DNA from: Lysobacter panacisoli
Lineage (GTDB): Bacteria; Pseudomonadota; Gammaproteobacteria; Xanthomonadales; Xanthomonadaceae
Length of the DNA stretch: 64,000 bases
Assembly: GCF_009765165.1 (NCBI RefSeq)
Contig: NZ_VLNU01000001.1
Coordinates: forward strand, 3,354,247 to 3,418,246
Direction of reading: 5' to 3'
Shown: positions 41,389 through 50,623 of the stretch, piece by piece
Numbering within the stretch: the stretch's first letter is position 1
How the letters are laid out: each line of letters starts with the position of its first letter
The notes under the pieces: generated by a model
What the model was told of the DNA's origin: nothing
Databases searched by the model: none
Seen by the model: only the letters and a program-made list of their open reading frames with translations
Program-made: the position numbers and the translations under genes

Positions 41389-42297
41389 TCAGCGTCCGCG
41401 CTGGATCTCGCGCGCGACTTCGCCGATCAGGGTGCGAAGCCACTGGTGTGCGGGGTCATGTCGATACCGCACATGCCACGCCATTTCCACCGGGAACGTG
41501 CCCAGGTCCACGGGCGCGGGCATGACCTTCAGGCGCGGATCGTCCGCGAGGCGACGACAGATCAGGCTGGGCAGCGTCGCGCAGTAGTCGGTCACGGCGA
41601 TCATCTCGGGGATCGCGAGGAAATGCGTCACCGAGACCGCGACCTCACGCCGCACGCCCTGCCGTTCCAGCGCCTGGAACAGGCCGACGCGCAGCCGCCC
41701 CGGCGGCAGCACGTTCACGTGCTTGAGCTGTTCGTACTGCTGCTTCGACATCCGCTTGTTCACTCGCGGATGATCGGCGCGGACGACGCAGGCCAGGCCA
41801 TCGTCCATCAGGTGCTGCACGACGAGGTTGTCCGGTGGATCGACCACGCGGCCGATCACCATCGCCGTCGCACCTGAGATGACGCCGGTCTCGGCCAGGT
41901 CCGTGCCGAACGGCGTGAGGCGAAGGCGGATGCCAGGCGCGTGCTCGCGCAGCCGCGCGACGATGGCCGGTACGAGGACGAATTCGACGTAGCTGTTCGG
42001 TGCGATCGTGAACAGCCGTTCCGCCTTGGCGGGGTCGAAGCCCTGCTGCCCCAATATCAACGCATCCAGGCTCGCCAACGCCGACGCGATCGTCGGCGCA
42101 AGTTCCTCCGCCTTTTGCGTCGGCTGCATGCCGTAGCGTTCGCGGATGAACAGCGGGTCCTGCAGCATGTCGCGCAGGCGTGCAAGCGCGTTCGAAAGCG
42201 CAGGTTGCGTGATGCCAAGTCGTTCGGCCGCGCGCGTCACGCTGCGCTCTTCCATCAGCGCGAGGAACACCGGCAGCAGGTTGAGGTCATAACGCAT
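41389..42297 (-). CDS. LysR family transcriptional regulator
   Basis: 302 residues. Winged HTH at the N-terminus (SVTRAAERLGITQPALSNALARLR, DPLFIRERYGMQPT) in the NodD/PcpR-like subgroup, then an effector-binding domain (about 90-300). It is convergent with the OYE gene and upstream of nothing obvious; control of the OYE or of msrA is possible but not shown. Confidence 0.9.
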   Translation of the reverse strand: MRYDLNLLPVFLALMEERSVTRAAERLGITQPALSNALARLRDMLQDPLFIRERYGMQPTQKAEELAPTIASALASLDALILGQQGFDPAKAERLFTIAPNSYVEFVLVPAIVARLREHAPGIRLRLTPFGTDLAETGVISGATAMVIGRVVDPPDNLVVQHLMDDGLACVVRADHPRVNKRMSKQQYEQLKHVNVLPPGRLRVGLFQALERQGVRREVAVSVTHFLAIPEMIAVTDYCATLPSLICRRLADDPRLKVMPAPVDLGTFPVEMAWHVRYRHDPAHQWLRTLIGEVAREIQRGR

Positions 42298-42385
42298 CCA
42301 GTCATGTTGGCACGGAATGACTGATCAGCCGTGCATCAACACGATGAATGGAGCTGGCCGGCAGGCGGCCGGCGTTTCCTTCGGG

Positions 42386-42892
42386 TCACGCCCGTTGCGG
42401 AAGCGTCCAGTCGGGGCGGATGAAGTGGCAGGTGTAGCCTTCCGGATAGCGCTCCAGATAGTCCTGGTGCTCAGGTTCGGCTTCCCAGAACGGACCCACG
42501 GGCGCGATCTCGGTGACCACCTTGCCCGGCCACAGACCCGACGCGTCGACATCCTTCACAGTCTCTTCGGCCGTGTGCTTCTGCACCTCGTCGGCGTAGT
42601 AGATGGCCGAGCGATAGCTGGTACCGAGGTCGTTGCCCTGGCGGTTCTTCGTGGTCGGATCGTGGATCTGGAAGAAGAACTCGAGCACGCGTCGATACGA
42701 CAGCACCGCCGGATCGAACACGATCTCGATCGCTTCGGCGTGCGTGCCGTGGTTGCGGTATGTCGCGTTGGCCACGTCGCCGCCCGAGTAGCCCACGCGC
42801 GTGGACACGACGCCGGGAATGCGGCGGATCAGGTCCTGCATGCCCCAGAAGCAGCCGCCGGCGAGGATGGCGGTTTCGGTGTTCGCAGTCAT
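42386..42892 (-). CDS. msrA: Peptide-methionine (S)-S-oxide reductase MsrA
   Basis: 168 residues. Catalytic GGCFWG with Cys14 near the N-terminus, then the family core [42 protein letters not shown] and a C-terminal [16 protein letters not shown]. It repairs methionine-S-sulfoxide in proteins. The resolving Cys is probably the one in EGYTCHF. Same direction as the GlxA-type regulator upstream. Confidence 0.96.
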   Translation of the reverse strand: MTANTETAILAGGCFWGMQDLIRRIPGVVSTRVGYSGGDVANATYRNHGTHAEAIEIVFDPAVLSYRRVLEFFFQIHDPTTKNRQGNDLGTSYRSAIYYADEVQKHTAEETVKDVDASGLWPGKVVTEIAPVGPFWEAEPEHQDYLERYPEGYTCHFIRPDWTLPQRA

Positions 42893-42943
42893 GTGGTGTG
42901 TCTCCGATGGTGTCGGATGAGGTGGCGACGGAGCGTGCCGGGT

Positions 42944-43897
42944 TCAAGTGGCCTCGGCCGCGCCCGCCGTTCGCGCGTTGCGCCGCAGCGCCTGCGGCGG
43001 CTGGCCGAACGCACGCAGGAACGCACGGCGCATGCGTTCGGGATCGTTGAAACCGGTTTCGGTGGCGACTTCATCGATGGAGTGACGGCTTTGCTCGATC
43101 ATCACGCGCGCGGCCTCGATGCGCAGGTGCTCAACGGCCTTCGCCGGCGACTGCCCCGTCTCGGCACGAAACGCGCGGCTGAACTGGCGTGGGCTCAGGT
43201 GCGCGGCGTCGGCGAGTTCCTCGACCGTCAGCGGCGCCTGCAGGTTGCGCCGTGCGTAGGCAAGCGCGCTCTGGATGCGGTCGGACTTCGGATCGAGTTC
43301 CAGCAGCGCGGAATGCTGCGACTGCCCGCCCGCGCGACGGTGATAGACGACCAGCTTCTGCGCGACGTTGCGCGCCAGCTCCGCGCCGAAATCCTTCTCG
43401 ATCATGCCCAGCGCCAGGTCGATGCCCGCACTCATGCCGGCCGACGTCCAGATCGGGCCGTCGATGATGAAGATGCGGTCGTCCTCGACGTGGGCTTCGG
43501 GAAACTGCTGCTTGAGGGCGCGCGAGTGGAACCAGTGCGTGGTCACGCGCCGGCCTTCGAGCAGCCCGGCTTCACCGAGCAGGAAAGCGCCGGTGCATAC
43601 CGCCGCGGTGCGGCGCGTGGAGCTCGCGGCCTTGCGGATCGCACGGATCAGTGCGGGACTCGTCGGTTCCGGATACAGCAGGCCGGTGACGATCAGCGTG
43701 TCGAGCTTCTGCCGCGCCAGCGGGCGCGTTTCGATCGACACGCCGAACGAACTGGCGACGGGACCGCCCTGCTCCGACAACAGGCGGATGTCGTACAGGC
43801 GTTCGCTGGTGGCGGTGTTGGCCAGTTCGAACGCGGACGCGGCGGCGATGCCCATGATCTGGAAGCCGGGAGGTGCGACGAAGCCGATGGTGAGCAT
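42944..43897 (-). CDS. GlxA-type AraC family regulator with DJ-1/PfpI domain
   Basis: 317 residues. N-terminal DJ-1/PfpI-like domain (about 1-190, with AAVCTGAFLLGEAGLL at the nucleophile-elbow position) and C-terminal AraC helix-turn-helix pair (about 215-305; LSPRQFSRAFRAETGQSP and IDEVATETGFNDPERMRRAF). The start at 43897 has GGAGATC upstream. It is divergent from the SDR gene, its probable target. Confidence 0.9.
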   Translation of the reverse strand: MLTIGFVAPPGFQIMGIAAASAFELANTATSERLYDIRLLSEQGGPVASSFGVSIETRPLARQKLDTLIVTGLLYPEPTSPALIRAIRKAASSTRRTAAVCTGAFLLGEAGLLEGRRVTTHWFHSRALKQQFPEAHVEDDRIFIIDGPIWTSAGMSAGIDLALGMIEKDFGAELARNVAQKLVVYHRRAGGQSQHSALLELDPKSDRIQSALAYARRNLQAPLTVEELADAAHLSPRQFSRAFRAETGQSPAKAVEHLRIEAARVMIEQSRHSIDEVATETGFNDPERMRRAFLRAFGQPPQALRRNARTAGAAEAT

Positions 43898-44029
43898 GAC
43901 GCGATCTCCTCGTTTCCGGCCTGTCAGGCTATGGCTTGAAAGGAGGTATATACGACATTTACGCCATTCGCCAGTGCGCCTAGATTCTGCTCCAGCCCGG
44001 CGTCCCCACCGGGTTTTCGGAGCCCTCAC

Positions 44030-44839
44030 ATGAACACCCGCATTCACAAAGGCACCGCGCTGGTCACTGGCGCCTCCTCCGGCATCGGTGCGATCTACGC
44101 CGATCGCCTCGCCCGTTCAGGCTATGACTTGATTCTGGTCGCCCGTCGCGCCGACAAACTGCGTTCGCTGGCCGAGGAACTCACCACGCGCACCGGCCGC
44201 TCGGTCGAAACGGTGTCGGCCGATCTCACTCGCGCGGACGATCTCGCCCGGGTCGAGAACCTCCTGCGCACCGACGCCAGCATCACCCTGCTGGTCAACA
44301 ACGCCGGTGTCGGCGCGACCGCACCGCTGTTGCAGTCCGACGTGGCCGAGATGGAACGCATGATCACGCTGAACGTGAACGTGCTCACGCGTCTGGCGTA
44401 TGCCGTCGCGCCCGCGTTCGTCGCGCGCGGTGCGGGCACCATCGTCAACATCGCCTCGATCGTCGCGCTGCAGCCCGAGCTGCTCAACGGCGTGTACGGC
44501 GGAAGCAAGGCGTACGTGCTCGCGTTCTCGCAGTCGCTGCAGCACGAACTGGCCGACAAGGGCGTGCGCGTGCAGGCCGTGCTGCCGGGCGCGACCGCGA
44601 CCGCGTTCTGGGACGTTGCGGGCCTGCCGGTGGAACATCTGCCGGGTGAGATCGTGATGTCCGCCGAAGACATGGTCGATGCCGCGCTCGCCGGGCTCGA
44701 ACAGGGCGAACAGGTGACCATCCCCGCCCTGCCCGACATCGCCGACTGGAACGCGTTCGAGGACGCACGCAAGGCGCTGCAGCCGGGCCTGTCTCGCGCG
44801 AACCCCGCTTCGCGTTACGCGGTGTCGCAGGACGCCTGA
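44030..44839 (+). CDS. SDR family NAD(P)-dependent oxidoreductase
   Basis: 269 residues, classical short-chain dehydrogenase. TGASSGIG nucleotide-binding loop (about 14-21), NNAG, catalytic Ser in NIASIVAL and YGGSK (Tyr, Lys). It resembles DltE/YqjQ-like SDRs that prefer NADP(H), suggested by Arg residues after beta2 (LVARRADKL). Substrate unknown. Divergent from the GlxA-type regulator and followed by a hairpin terminator. Confidence 0.92.
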   Translation: MNTRIHKGTALVTGASSGIGAIYADRLARSGYDLILVARRADKLRSLAEELTTRTGRSVETVSADLTRADDLARVENLLRTDASITLLVNNAGVGATAPLLQSDVAEMERMITLNVNVLTRLAYAVAPAFVARGAGTIVNIASIVALQPELLNGVYGGSKAYVLAFSQSLQHELADKGVRVQAVLPGATATAFWDVAGLPVEHLPGEIVMSAEDMVDAALAGLEQGEQVTIPALPDIADWNAFEDARKALQPGLSRANPASRYAVSQDA

Positions 44840-44851
44840 TCGCCACACTCC

Positions 44852-44880
44852 GCGCCGGCGTCGAACCACGACGCCGGCGC
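44852..44880 (+). terminator. Hairpin after SDR gene
   Basis: Perfect 11-bp arms GCGCCGGCGTC and GACGCCGGCGC with a 7-base loop, 12 bases past the stop. Confidence 0.6.
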
Positions 44881-44975
44881 GCCTTCATGCACCACTGCGC
44901 GCGCCGCATCACCCGGCTCTAACCGCCGCGGCGCGACCATCGTCCGCCCGTCATCGGCATCGGTGGAGCATCGGC

Positions 44976-45653
44976 ATGAAGAAGATCCTCATGGTTCTCA
45001 CGTCGCACGACCGGCTCGGCGACACCGGCGAGAAGACCGGGTTCTGGCTCGAGGAATTCGCCGCGCCGTACTACGTATTCACCGACGCCGGCGCCGACAT
45101 CACCGTGGCCTCGCCCAAGGGCGGGCAGCCGCCGATCGATCCCAAGAGCGACGATCCCGCCAACCAGACGCCCGCACAGGACCGCTTCAAGGCGGACGCC
45201 GCCGCACAGAAGGTGCTGGCCAACACGCGACGCCTCGATTCGGTGTCCGCGAAGGATTACGACGCAGTGTTCTATCCGGGCGGGCATGGCCCCCTGTGGG
45301 ACCTGGCCGAGGATCCCGCGTCGATCCGGCTCATCGAGGACGTGTACGACGCAGGCAAACCGGTGGCTGCCGTGTGCCATGCGCCGGGTGTGCTGCGCCA
45401 TGTGAAGCACCAGGGACAGCCGCTGGTGAAGGGCAAGCGTGTCACCGGCTTCACCAACAGCGAGGAAGAGGCGGTGAAACTGACCAAGGTCGTGCCGTTC
45501 CTGGTCGAGGACGAACTCAAGCGCCTGGGCGGATCGTACGAGAAGGCCGCCGACTGGCAGAGCTTCGCGATCACCGACGGCCGCCTGGTCACCGGGCAGA
45601 ACCCGGCATCGTCGGAGGCGACGGCGAAGGCGTTACTCGCTCTGCTGGGCTGA
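44976..45653 (+). CDS. DJ-1/PfpI superfamily protein (type 1 glutamine amidotransferase-like, Hsp31-type)
   Basis: 225 residues. Nucleophile elbow AVCHAPG with Cys and the adjacent His, an upstream Glu in KTGFWLEEFAAPY and GGHGPLWDL. This combination matches the Hsp31/YajL-like glyoxalase or chaperone branch. It probably detoxifies methylglyoxal or protects proteins under electrophile stress. A strong inverted repeat follows 22 bases after the stop. Confidence 0.9.
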   Translation: MKKILMVLTSHDRLGDTGEKTGFWLEEFAAPYYVFTDAGADITVASPKGGQPPIDPKSDDPANQTPAQDRFKADAAAQKVLANTRRLDSVSAKDYDAVFYPGGHGPLWDLAEDPASIRLIEDVYDAGKPVAAVCHAPGVLRHVKHQGQPLVKGKRVTGFTNSEEEAVKLTKVVPFLVEDELKRLGGSYEKAADWQSFAITDGRLVTGQNPASSEATAKALLALLG

Positions 45654-45675
45654 CCGCGTGCCACCGTCCCGGCGC

Positions 45676-45709
45676 GGACCGGTTTGTATCGGAATGTACC
45701 AACCGGTCC
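45676..45709. promoter_or_regulatory. Long inverted repeat upstream of doxX-hvf cluster
   Basis: Arms GGACCGGTTTGTA (45676-45688) and TACCAACCGGTCC (45697-45709) pair at 12 of 13 positions around an 8-base loop. It could be a terminator for the DJ-1 gene, but the GGTTTGTA..TACCAACC core resembles a TetR-family operator controlling the downstream doxX-hvf genes. Confidence 0.45.
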
Positions 45710-45815
45710 CGGCGCCACGTTTCCCGACAAAAGCACCCGAAACCCGACACCTGCGCGATACCTGCGAAGCCTGGAATGGCGGCACCGGAAATCACCGCCG
45801 CACTGAGGTTTCGCC

Positions 45816-46478
45816 ATGTCGCTCGTTCCTTCCCGGACCCCGCCCGCCCGATTGATGTCGCGCGTCGATGGCGTGGGCCACTGGCTCTCGCCGCTCGGCC
45901 TGCGCGCCCTGCTGGCCTGGGAGTTCTTCGAAGCCGGTCGCGAGAAGCTGCACGGCGACAACTGGTTCGCCGACCTCGGCGACAAGTTCCCACTGCCGTT
46001 CTCGCTGCTGAGCCCCGGCGTCAATTGGACGCTCGCCACCTGGCTTGAACTGATCGGCGCGCTCGCGCTGCTGCTCGGCCTGGGCACGCGTTACGCCGCG
46101 GCTGCGCTGTGGGTACTGACGGTGGTCGCGATCTACGCCGTCCACTGGCCGTCCGACTGGTCGAGCCTGTCCGAGCTGTGGCAGGGCTATGCGATCACCA
46201 ACGACGGGTTCGGCAACTACAAGCTTCCGCTGATCTACCTGCTGATGCTGCTGCCGCTGATGCTCAACGGCGCGGGTCGCTTCAGCCTCGATCACCTGAT
46301 CGTGTCGACCCGTCGCGCGCAGACCACCACGTCCGCCGACGGCACTGCGTGGGGCGTGGTGCTGGCCGCGATCGGCGTGACCGTCTCGCTGCTGCTGCCG
46401 TGGGCCGGCGCCGTGCTGGCGATGGCCGGCATCGCACTGCTGACCTGGCCGCGTCGCCCCATCCTCGCGACGTCTTGA
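45816..46478 (+). CDS. DoxX family membrane protein (HvfD-like position)
   Basis: 220 residues with about five transmembrane helices (about 26-42, 65-88, 92-112, 140-155, 175-210). N-terminal [19 protein letters not shown] is the DoxX signature. DoxX-type proteins accompany HvfABC copper-binding peptide clusters. It precedes hvfA in the same direction, separated by a hairpin. Confidence 0.88.
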   Translation: MSLVPSRTPPARLMSRVDGVGHWLSPLGLRALLAWEFFEAGREKLHGDNWFADLGDKFPLPFSLLSPGVNWTLATWLELIGALALLLGLGTRYAAAALWVLTVVAIYAVHWPSDWSSLSELWQGYAITNDGFGNYKLPLIYLLMLLPLMLNGAGRFSLDHLIVSTRRAQTTTSADGTAWGVVLAAIGVTVSLLLPWAGAVLAMAGIALLTWPRRPILATS

Positions 46479-46507
46479 TCCGCGACACCTCGAATCCCGA
46501 CCTAATC

Positions 46508-46525
46508 GCGCCGCGTGCGCGGCGC
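46508..46525 (+). terminator. Hairpin between doxX and hvfA
   Basis: GCGCCGC/GCGGCGC arms with a GTGC loop, followed by TTC, 30 bases after the doxX stop. May attenuate read-through or shield the hvfA leader. Confidence 0.45.
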
Positions 46526-46567
46526 TTCAACCCGCACGGACGAACCGTGCACCACTGGAGAAATGCA

Positions 46568-47026
46568 ATGACCCGCAACAACACCCGCAACACCGCTGGC
46601 ATGCTCGGCCTCGCGCTCGCTGGCCTCGTCCTGAGCGGCTCCGCTTTCGCCATGCAGCCGCTCGCACAGGGTTACATGCTCGCCGCGAGCCACTCCGCCG
46701 GCGAAGGCAAGTGCGGTGAAGGCAAGTGCGGCGCGAGCGAAGGCAAGGTCGCGAAGGCGACGGCTTCGTCGAAGACCGCCGAAGGCAAGTGCGGCGAAGG
46801 CAACTGCGGCGACGCGCGCTTCAGCAAGACCGACAGCAACGACGACGGCAAGGTCTCGAAGGCCGAGTACCTGGCGGTCGTGCCGGATGGCCGCGGCTGG
46901 ACCGACAAGGACGCGAACGGCGATGGCTTCATCTCCGAGCGCGAGGCCTACGAATACACCAAGGCGCGCTACGAAGCCAACGGCAAGAAGCTGCCGAAGG
47001 ACACCTTCGCCGCTTTCCCCGAGTAA
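46568..47026 (+). CDS. hvfA: HvfA-type RiPP metallophore precursor fused to EF-hand pair
   Basis: 152 residues. A signal peptide (about 1-28, ending AFA) is followed by a core with three EGKCG motifs and one EGNCG (four Cys), the substrate pattern for oxazolone/thioamide formation by MNIO enzymes. The C-terminal half is an EF-hand pair with canonical loops [12 protein letters not shown] and [12 protein letters not shown]. Modified HvfA peptides bind copper in the periplasm; the fused EF-hands add a likely calcium site. The ATG at 46568 has TGGAG upstream. The modifying genes follow directly. Confidence 0.9.
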   Translation: MTRNNTRNTAGMLGLALAGLVLSGSAFAMQPLAQGYMLAASHSAGEGKCGEGKCGASEGKVAKATASSKTAEGKCGEGNCGDARFSKTDSNDDGKVSKAEYLAVVPDGRGWTDKDANGDGFISEREAYEYTKARYEANGKKLPKDTFAAFPE

Positions 47027-47042
47027 TCCGCACCGTTCCCTT

Positions 47043-47088
47043 GCGCCCCCCTTTGCTCCCTCTCCCCCGAAAGGGGGGCGCCCTTTTC
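47043..47088 (+). terminator. Terminator/attenuator between hvfA and hvfB
   Basis: Perfect 9-bp arms GCGCCCCCC (47043-47051) and GGGGGGCGC (47073-47081), alternatively a CCCCC-GAAA-GGGGG hairpin, followed by CCTTTTCTT. This should give more precursor than enzyme transcript. Confidence 0.65.
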
Positions 47089-47103
47089 TTCCGAGGATTC
47101 CGC

Positions 47104-47961
47104 ATGCGCTCCATCGATTCCCCCACCTCCGCCGGGCTCGGCCTGCGTCGCGGGCTGCTGCCGGAGCTGCTGTCGATGGACGACGGCGCGGTGGATTTCC
47201 TCGAACTCGCGCCGGACAACTGGATCGGCGTCGGTGGCAAGTTCGGCGAAGCGCTGGCGCAGTTGTCGTCGCGTTTCCCGATCAGCGCGCACGGCCTGTC
47301 GCTGTCGCTGGGCGGGACCGAACCGCTCGACATGGACCTGCTGCGGCGCACGCGCGAGTTCAACGAACGTTATGAGGTGGTGCTCTACAGCGAGCACCTG
47401 AGCTACACCTCCGACGACGGCCAGCTGTACGACCTGATGCCGATCCCGTTCACCGACGAGGCCGTGCGCCACGTCGCCGCGCGTATCCGCCAGGTGCAGG
47501 ACGTGCTCGGTCGCCGCATCGCGGTGGAGAACGTCTCGTACTACGCCGCGCCGTACCAGGCGCTGGCGGAGATCGATTTCATCAATGCGGTGCTCGCCGA
47601 AGCCGACACCGACCTGCTGCTGGACGTGAACAACCTGTACGTCAACGCGATCAACCACGGCTACGACGCGCATGCGTTCCTCGCGCGACTGCCGGCGGAG
47701 CGGATCGCCTCGTACCACATCGCCGGACATTTCGACGAGGACATCGACCTGAAGGTCGACACCCACGGCGCGCCGGTGAAGGACGATGTGTGGTCGCTGC
47801 TGGCCGCGGCCTACCGCCGTTTCGGCGTGCGCCCGACGCTGCTGGAACGCGACTTCAATTTCCCGCCACTGCACGAGCTGCTGGCCGAGACCGGCCGCAT
47901 CCGCTCGATGCAGGCCGCGTACACCGACCGTCAGCGGCTGCTGGAGATGATCGATGCTTGA
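47104..47961 (+). CDS. hvfB: HvfB: MNIO-family (DUF692) peptide-modifying enzyme
   Basis: 285 residues of the multinuclear non-haem iron oxidase family (DUF692), TIM-barrel. Family landmarks: [55 protein letters not shown] and SYHIAGH, which provide the His/Asp/Glu ligands for two or three irons. It should convert Cys of the EGKCG motifs in HvfA to oxazolone/thioamide. Overlaps hvfC by 8 bases. Confidence 0.95.
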   Translation: MRSIDSPTSAGLGLRRGLLPELLSMDDGAVDFLELAPDNWIGVGGKFGEALAQLSSRFPISAHGLSLSLGGTEPLDMDLLRRTREFNERYEVVLYSEHLSYTSDDGQLYDLMPIPFTDEAVRHVAARIRQVQDVLGRRIAVENVSYYAAPYQALAEIDFINAVLAEADTDLLLDVNNLYVNAINHGYDAHAFLARLPAERIASYHIAGHFDEDIDLKVDTHGAPVKDDVWSLLAAAYRRFGVRPTLLERDFNFPPLHELLAETGRIRSMQAAYTDRQRLLEMIDA

Positions 47962-48709
47962 GACCCTTCGCCAACAACAGTTCGCCCTCGCCCGCCACCT
48001 GCGCGATCCGTCCGTGAACGCGCCGCCACCGGGCATCGAGGAACGCCGCCTGCGCGTGTACCGCGAGTTGTTCTTCAACGCCATCGAAAGCCTGCTCTCG
48101 ACCGGATTCCCGGTTGCGCGCGAGACGCTAGGCGATGCCGCGTGGAAGGCGCTCGTGCGTCGCTTCTACGCGCAGCACCGCAGCCGCACGCCGCTGTTCC
48201 CGCAGATCGCCGGCGAGTTCGTCGCGTGGCTGGACACGCAGCCCGACGATGGCGGGATCCCAGCGTGGCTGCCGGATCTCGCGCATTACGAGTGGATCGA
48301 GCAGGCGCTGTTCGTCAGCGATGAGCAGCCGTTGGAATTCGACCCGCACGGCGACCTTCTCGACGGCGTGCCGCTGCTCTCGCCGCTGGCGATGCCGCTG
48401 GCGTATCGCTGGCCGGTGACGGACATCGGCCCCGGCCATGCGCCGGCAACGCTGCCCGAATCGGCGACGACGCTGCTGGTGCACCGCGATGCGGCGCACC
48501 AGGTGCGGTTCGCGCGGATCGCTCCGCTGGCGTACGAACTGCTCGTTTCGCTGCGCACACACGCGCGGACCGGCCGCGAACACCTCACCGCGCTCGCCGC
48601 GGACATCGGCGCCGATGCGACCGAACTGCAGGCATACGGCATCGAACTGCTCGAGCAACTGCGCGCGCAGCGGATCGTGCTGGGCGCCGCAATCGTGCCG
48701 CCGGCGTGA
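47954..48709 (+). CDS. hvfC: HvfC: DUF2063 partner protein of HvfB
   Basis: 251 residues. N-terminal DUF2063 domain (about 5-100; [35 protein letters not shown] core, often annotated 'putative DNA-binding') and a winged-helix-like C-terminus (about 150-251). The family serves as the peptide-recognition partner that delivers precursor to the MNIO enzyme. Translationally coupled to hvfB. Confidence 0.93.
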   Translation: MLETLRQQQFALARHLRDPSVNAPPPGIEERRLRVYRELFFNAIESLLSTGFPVARETLGDAAWKALVRRFYAQHRSRTPLFPQIAGEFVAWLDTQPDDGGIPAWLPDLAHYEWIEQALFVSDEQPLEFDPHGDLLDGVPLLSPLAMPLAYRWPVTDIGPGHAPATLPESATTLLVHRDAAHQVRFARIAPLAYELLVSLRTHARTGREHLTALAADIGADATELQAYGIELLEQLRAQRIVLGAAIVPPA

Positions 48710-48824
48710 GCGCCACTGTCTTATCCCTTCTGTGTCGTCGCCGGCCGTCGTGCCGGTAATCGCAGGCCCCGGCGCAGGCATTGCGCCACTCCCCCGCAAC
48801 TCCCCCACTGGAAGAACAAACCCC

Positions 48825-49241
48825 ATGTCCCTCGAAACCGTCATCTACACCGCCCATACCCACGTCACCGGAGGCCGCGAAGGCACCGGTCGCTCCAGCG
48901 ACGGCGCCATCGACGTCAAGCTGAGCACGCCCGGTTCCAACAAGCCCGGCACCAACCCGGAGCAGCTGTTCGGCATCGGCTATTCGGCGTGCTTCATCGG
49001 CGCGATCCAGTTCGCCGCCGCTGACCGCAAGGTGCGCCTGCCGGAAGGCTTCTCGGTCGACGCCGACGTCGCGCTGGGCAAGATCGCCACCGGCGAGTAC
49101 CAGCTGGCCGTGACCCTGAAGGTCAACCTGCCCGGCCTGGACGAGGCGCTGAAGCGCGAGCTCGTCGACGCCGCCCACCAGACCTGCCCGTACTCGCGCA
49201 TGACGCGCGGCAACGTGGACGTGGCGTTCGCAATCGCGTGA
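48825..49241 (+). CDS. Ohr subfamily peroxiredoxin
   Basis: 138 residues, typical Ohr length. [13 protein letters not shown] start, reactive Cys in [11 protein letters not shown] and resolving Cys in [14 protein letters not shown]. It should reduce organic hydroperoxides using lipoylated proteins. Second Ohr paralogue in this window. The ATG at 48825 follows GGAAGAAC. Leads a stress set with the hydrolase and thioredoxin-like genes behind it. Confidence 0.94.
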   Translation: MSLETVIYTAHTHVTGGREGTGRSSDGAIDVKLSTPGSNKPGTNPEQLFGIGYSACFIGAIQFAAADRKVRLPEGFSVDADVALGKIATGEYQLAVTLKVNLPGLDEALKRELVDAAHQTCPYSRMTRGNVDVAFAIA

Positions 49242-49251
49242 GGACACCGGA

Positions 49252-50034
49252 ATGATCCGCAACCTCCTCGCTCTCGCGCTGCTCGGCGCGGCCGGTTTCG
49301 CACCGGCCGCGCAGGCCTCGCGCGCGGATGCGCCGACCGTGGTGCTGGTGCACGGCGCGTTCGCCGACGCATCCAGCTGGAACAAGGTCGTCCCCGTGCT
49401 CGAACGCTGGGGCGTGCACGCGGTGACCGTCGACGCGCCGCTGACCTCACTCGCCGACGACGTCGCCGCCACGCGTCGCGCCATCGATGCGGCGCCGGGC
49501 AAGGTGGTGCTGGTCGGTCACTCCTGGGGCGGCACGGTCATCACCCAGGCCGGCGCCGACGACAAGGTCAGTGCGCTGGTCTACGTCGCGGCGTTCGCGC
49601 CGGATGTCGGCGAGAACACCGCAGACCAGGGCAAGGGCTTCCCTGCCCCGCCCGGCCTGGCGCAACTGCAGGAACGCGACCAGCGCCTGTGGCTGAGCGA
49701 AACCGGCGTGCGCGACGACTTCGCGCCCGACCTGTCCGCGAAGGCGATCGCGCAGGTGTTCGATGCGCAGCGTCCGATCCGTGCCAGCGCCTTCGCCGAC
49801 ACCGTCACCCAGGCGGCGTGGCACGGCAGGCCGAGCTGGTACCTCGTCTCGCGCGAGGACCGGATGATCGCGCCGCAGCTGCAGACCGCCACAGCGCGAC
49901 GTATCGGCGCGGAAATCCAATCCGTCGGCGCCGGCCACGTGTCGCCCCTGTCCAGTCCGACACAGGTCGCATGGGCGATCCTCGAGGCCGCCGGCGTCAA
50001 GCAACACGAACCCGCTCCCCACGAAGGAGGCTGA
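49252..50034 (+). CDS. Secreted alpha/beta hydrolase
   Basis: 260 residues. Signal peptide (about 1-22, AQA), then an alpha/beta-hydrolase fold: VLVHGAF oxyanion loop, nucleophile elbow GHSWGG, Asp in SREDRM and His in GAGHVSPLSSP. It resembles salicylate-esterase/hydroxynitrile-lyase-like hydrolases with the HGAFADASSW opening. Substrate unknown. It starts 10 bases after the ohr stop and ends 3 bases before the thioredoxin-like gene, so it is in an operon. Confidence 0.9.
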   Translation: MIRNLLALALLGAAGFAPAAQASRADAPTVVLVHGAFADASSWNKVVPVLERWGVHAVTVDAPLTSLADDVAATRRAIDAAPGKVVLVGHSWGGTVITQAGADDKVSALVYVAAFAPDVGENTADQGKGFPAPPGLAQLQERDQRLWLSETGVRDDFAPDLSAKAIAQVFDAQRPIRASAFADTVTQAAWHGRPSWYLVSREDRMIAPQLQTATARRIGAEIQSVGAGHVSPLSSPTQVAWAILEAAGVKQHEPAPHEGG

Positions 50035-50037
50035 ACC

Positions 50038-50559
50038 ATGTGGAAGTCGATACTCGTCGCGTTGTGCATGGGGCTGGCGACGGTCGCGTGCAGCGCCGAC
50101 ACGCGCGCCGGCAATACCGCGCCGGTGCCTGCACCGGAATTCACCGGCATCGGACGCTGGTTCAACGGGCCGCCGCAGACGTTGGCCGCGCTCAAGGGCA
50201 AGGTGGTGCTGGTGGAGTTCTGGACCTACGCCTGCATCAACTGCATCCACGTGCTGCCATACGTGAAGCAGTGGCATGAACGCTATGCCGACGACGGCCT
50301 GGTGGTGATCGGCGTGCACTCGCCGGAATACGACGAGGAGCACGATCCGGCCAACGTGCGCGCGGCGATCGCGCGCCACGGCATCCGCTATCCGGTCGCG
50401 CAGGACAACGCCTTCCGCACCTGGAACGCCTACGGCAACCGGTTCTGGCCCGCCTTGTACCTGATCGACCGCGAGGGCCGGATCGTCTACCGCCACTACG
50501 GCGAAGGCGATTACGAGGTCACCGAACAGCGCATCCGCCAGCTGCTGGCCGCACCCTGA
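50038..50559 (+). CDS. Thioredoxin-like (redoxin/TlpA family) lipoprotein
   Basis: 173 residues. Lipobox-like TVACS near residue 18 predicts membrane anchoring in the periplasm. Thioredoxin fold with a CINC motif in FWTYACINCIHVLPY, as in the DipZ/TlpA C-terminal domain subgroup, and cis-Pro in RFWPALYLID. Likely exchanges thiols or reduces peroxides in the envelope. Co-transcribed with ohr and the hydrolase. Confidence 0.9.
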   Translation: MWKSILVALCMGLATVACSADTRAGNTAPVPAPEFTGIGRWFNGPPQTLAALKGKVVLVEFWTYACINCIHVLPYVKQWHERYADDGLVVIGVHSPEYDEEHDPANVRAAIARHGIRYPVAQDNAFRTWNAYGNRFWPALYLIDREGRIVYRHYGEGDYEVTEQRIRQLLAAP

Positions 50560-50623
50560 TCGCCGCCGCTTCGCGCGCCCGGTGGCACAATCGGCGGGCA
50601 GCACCGGCCTTGCCTGGAGACGC

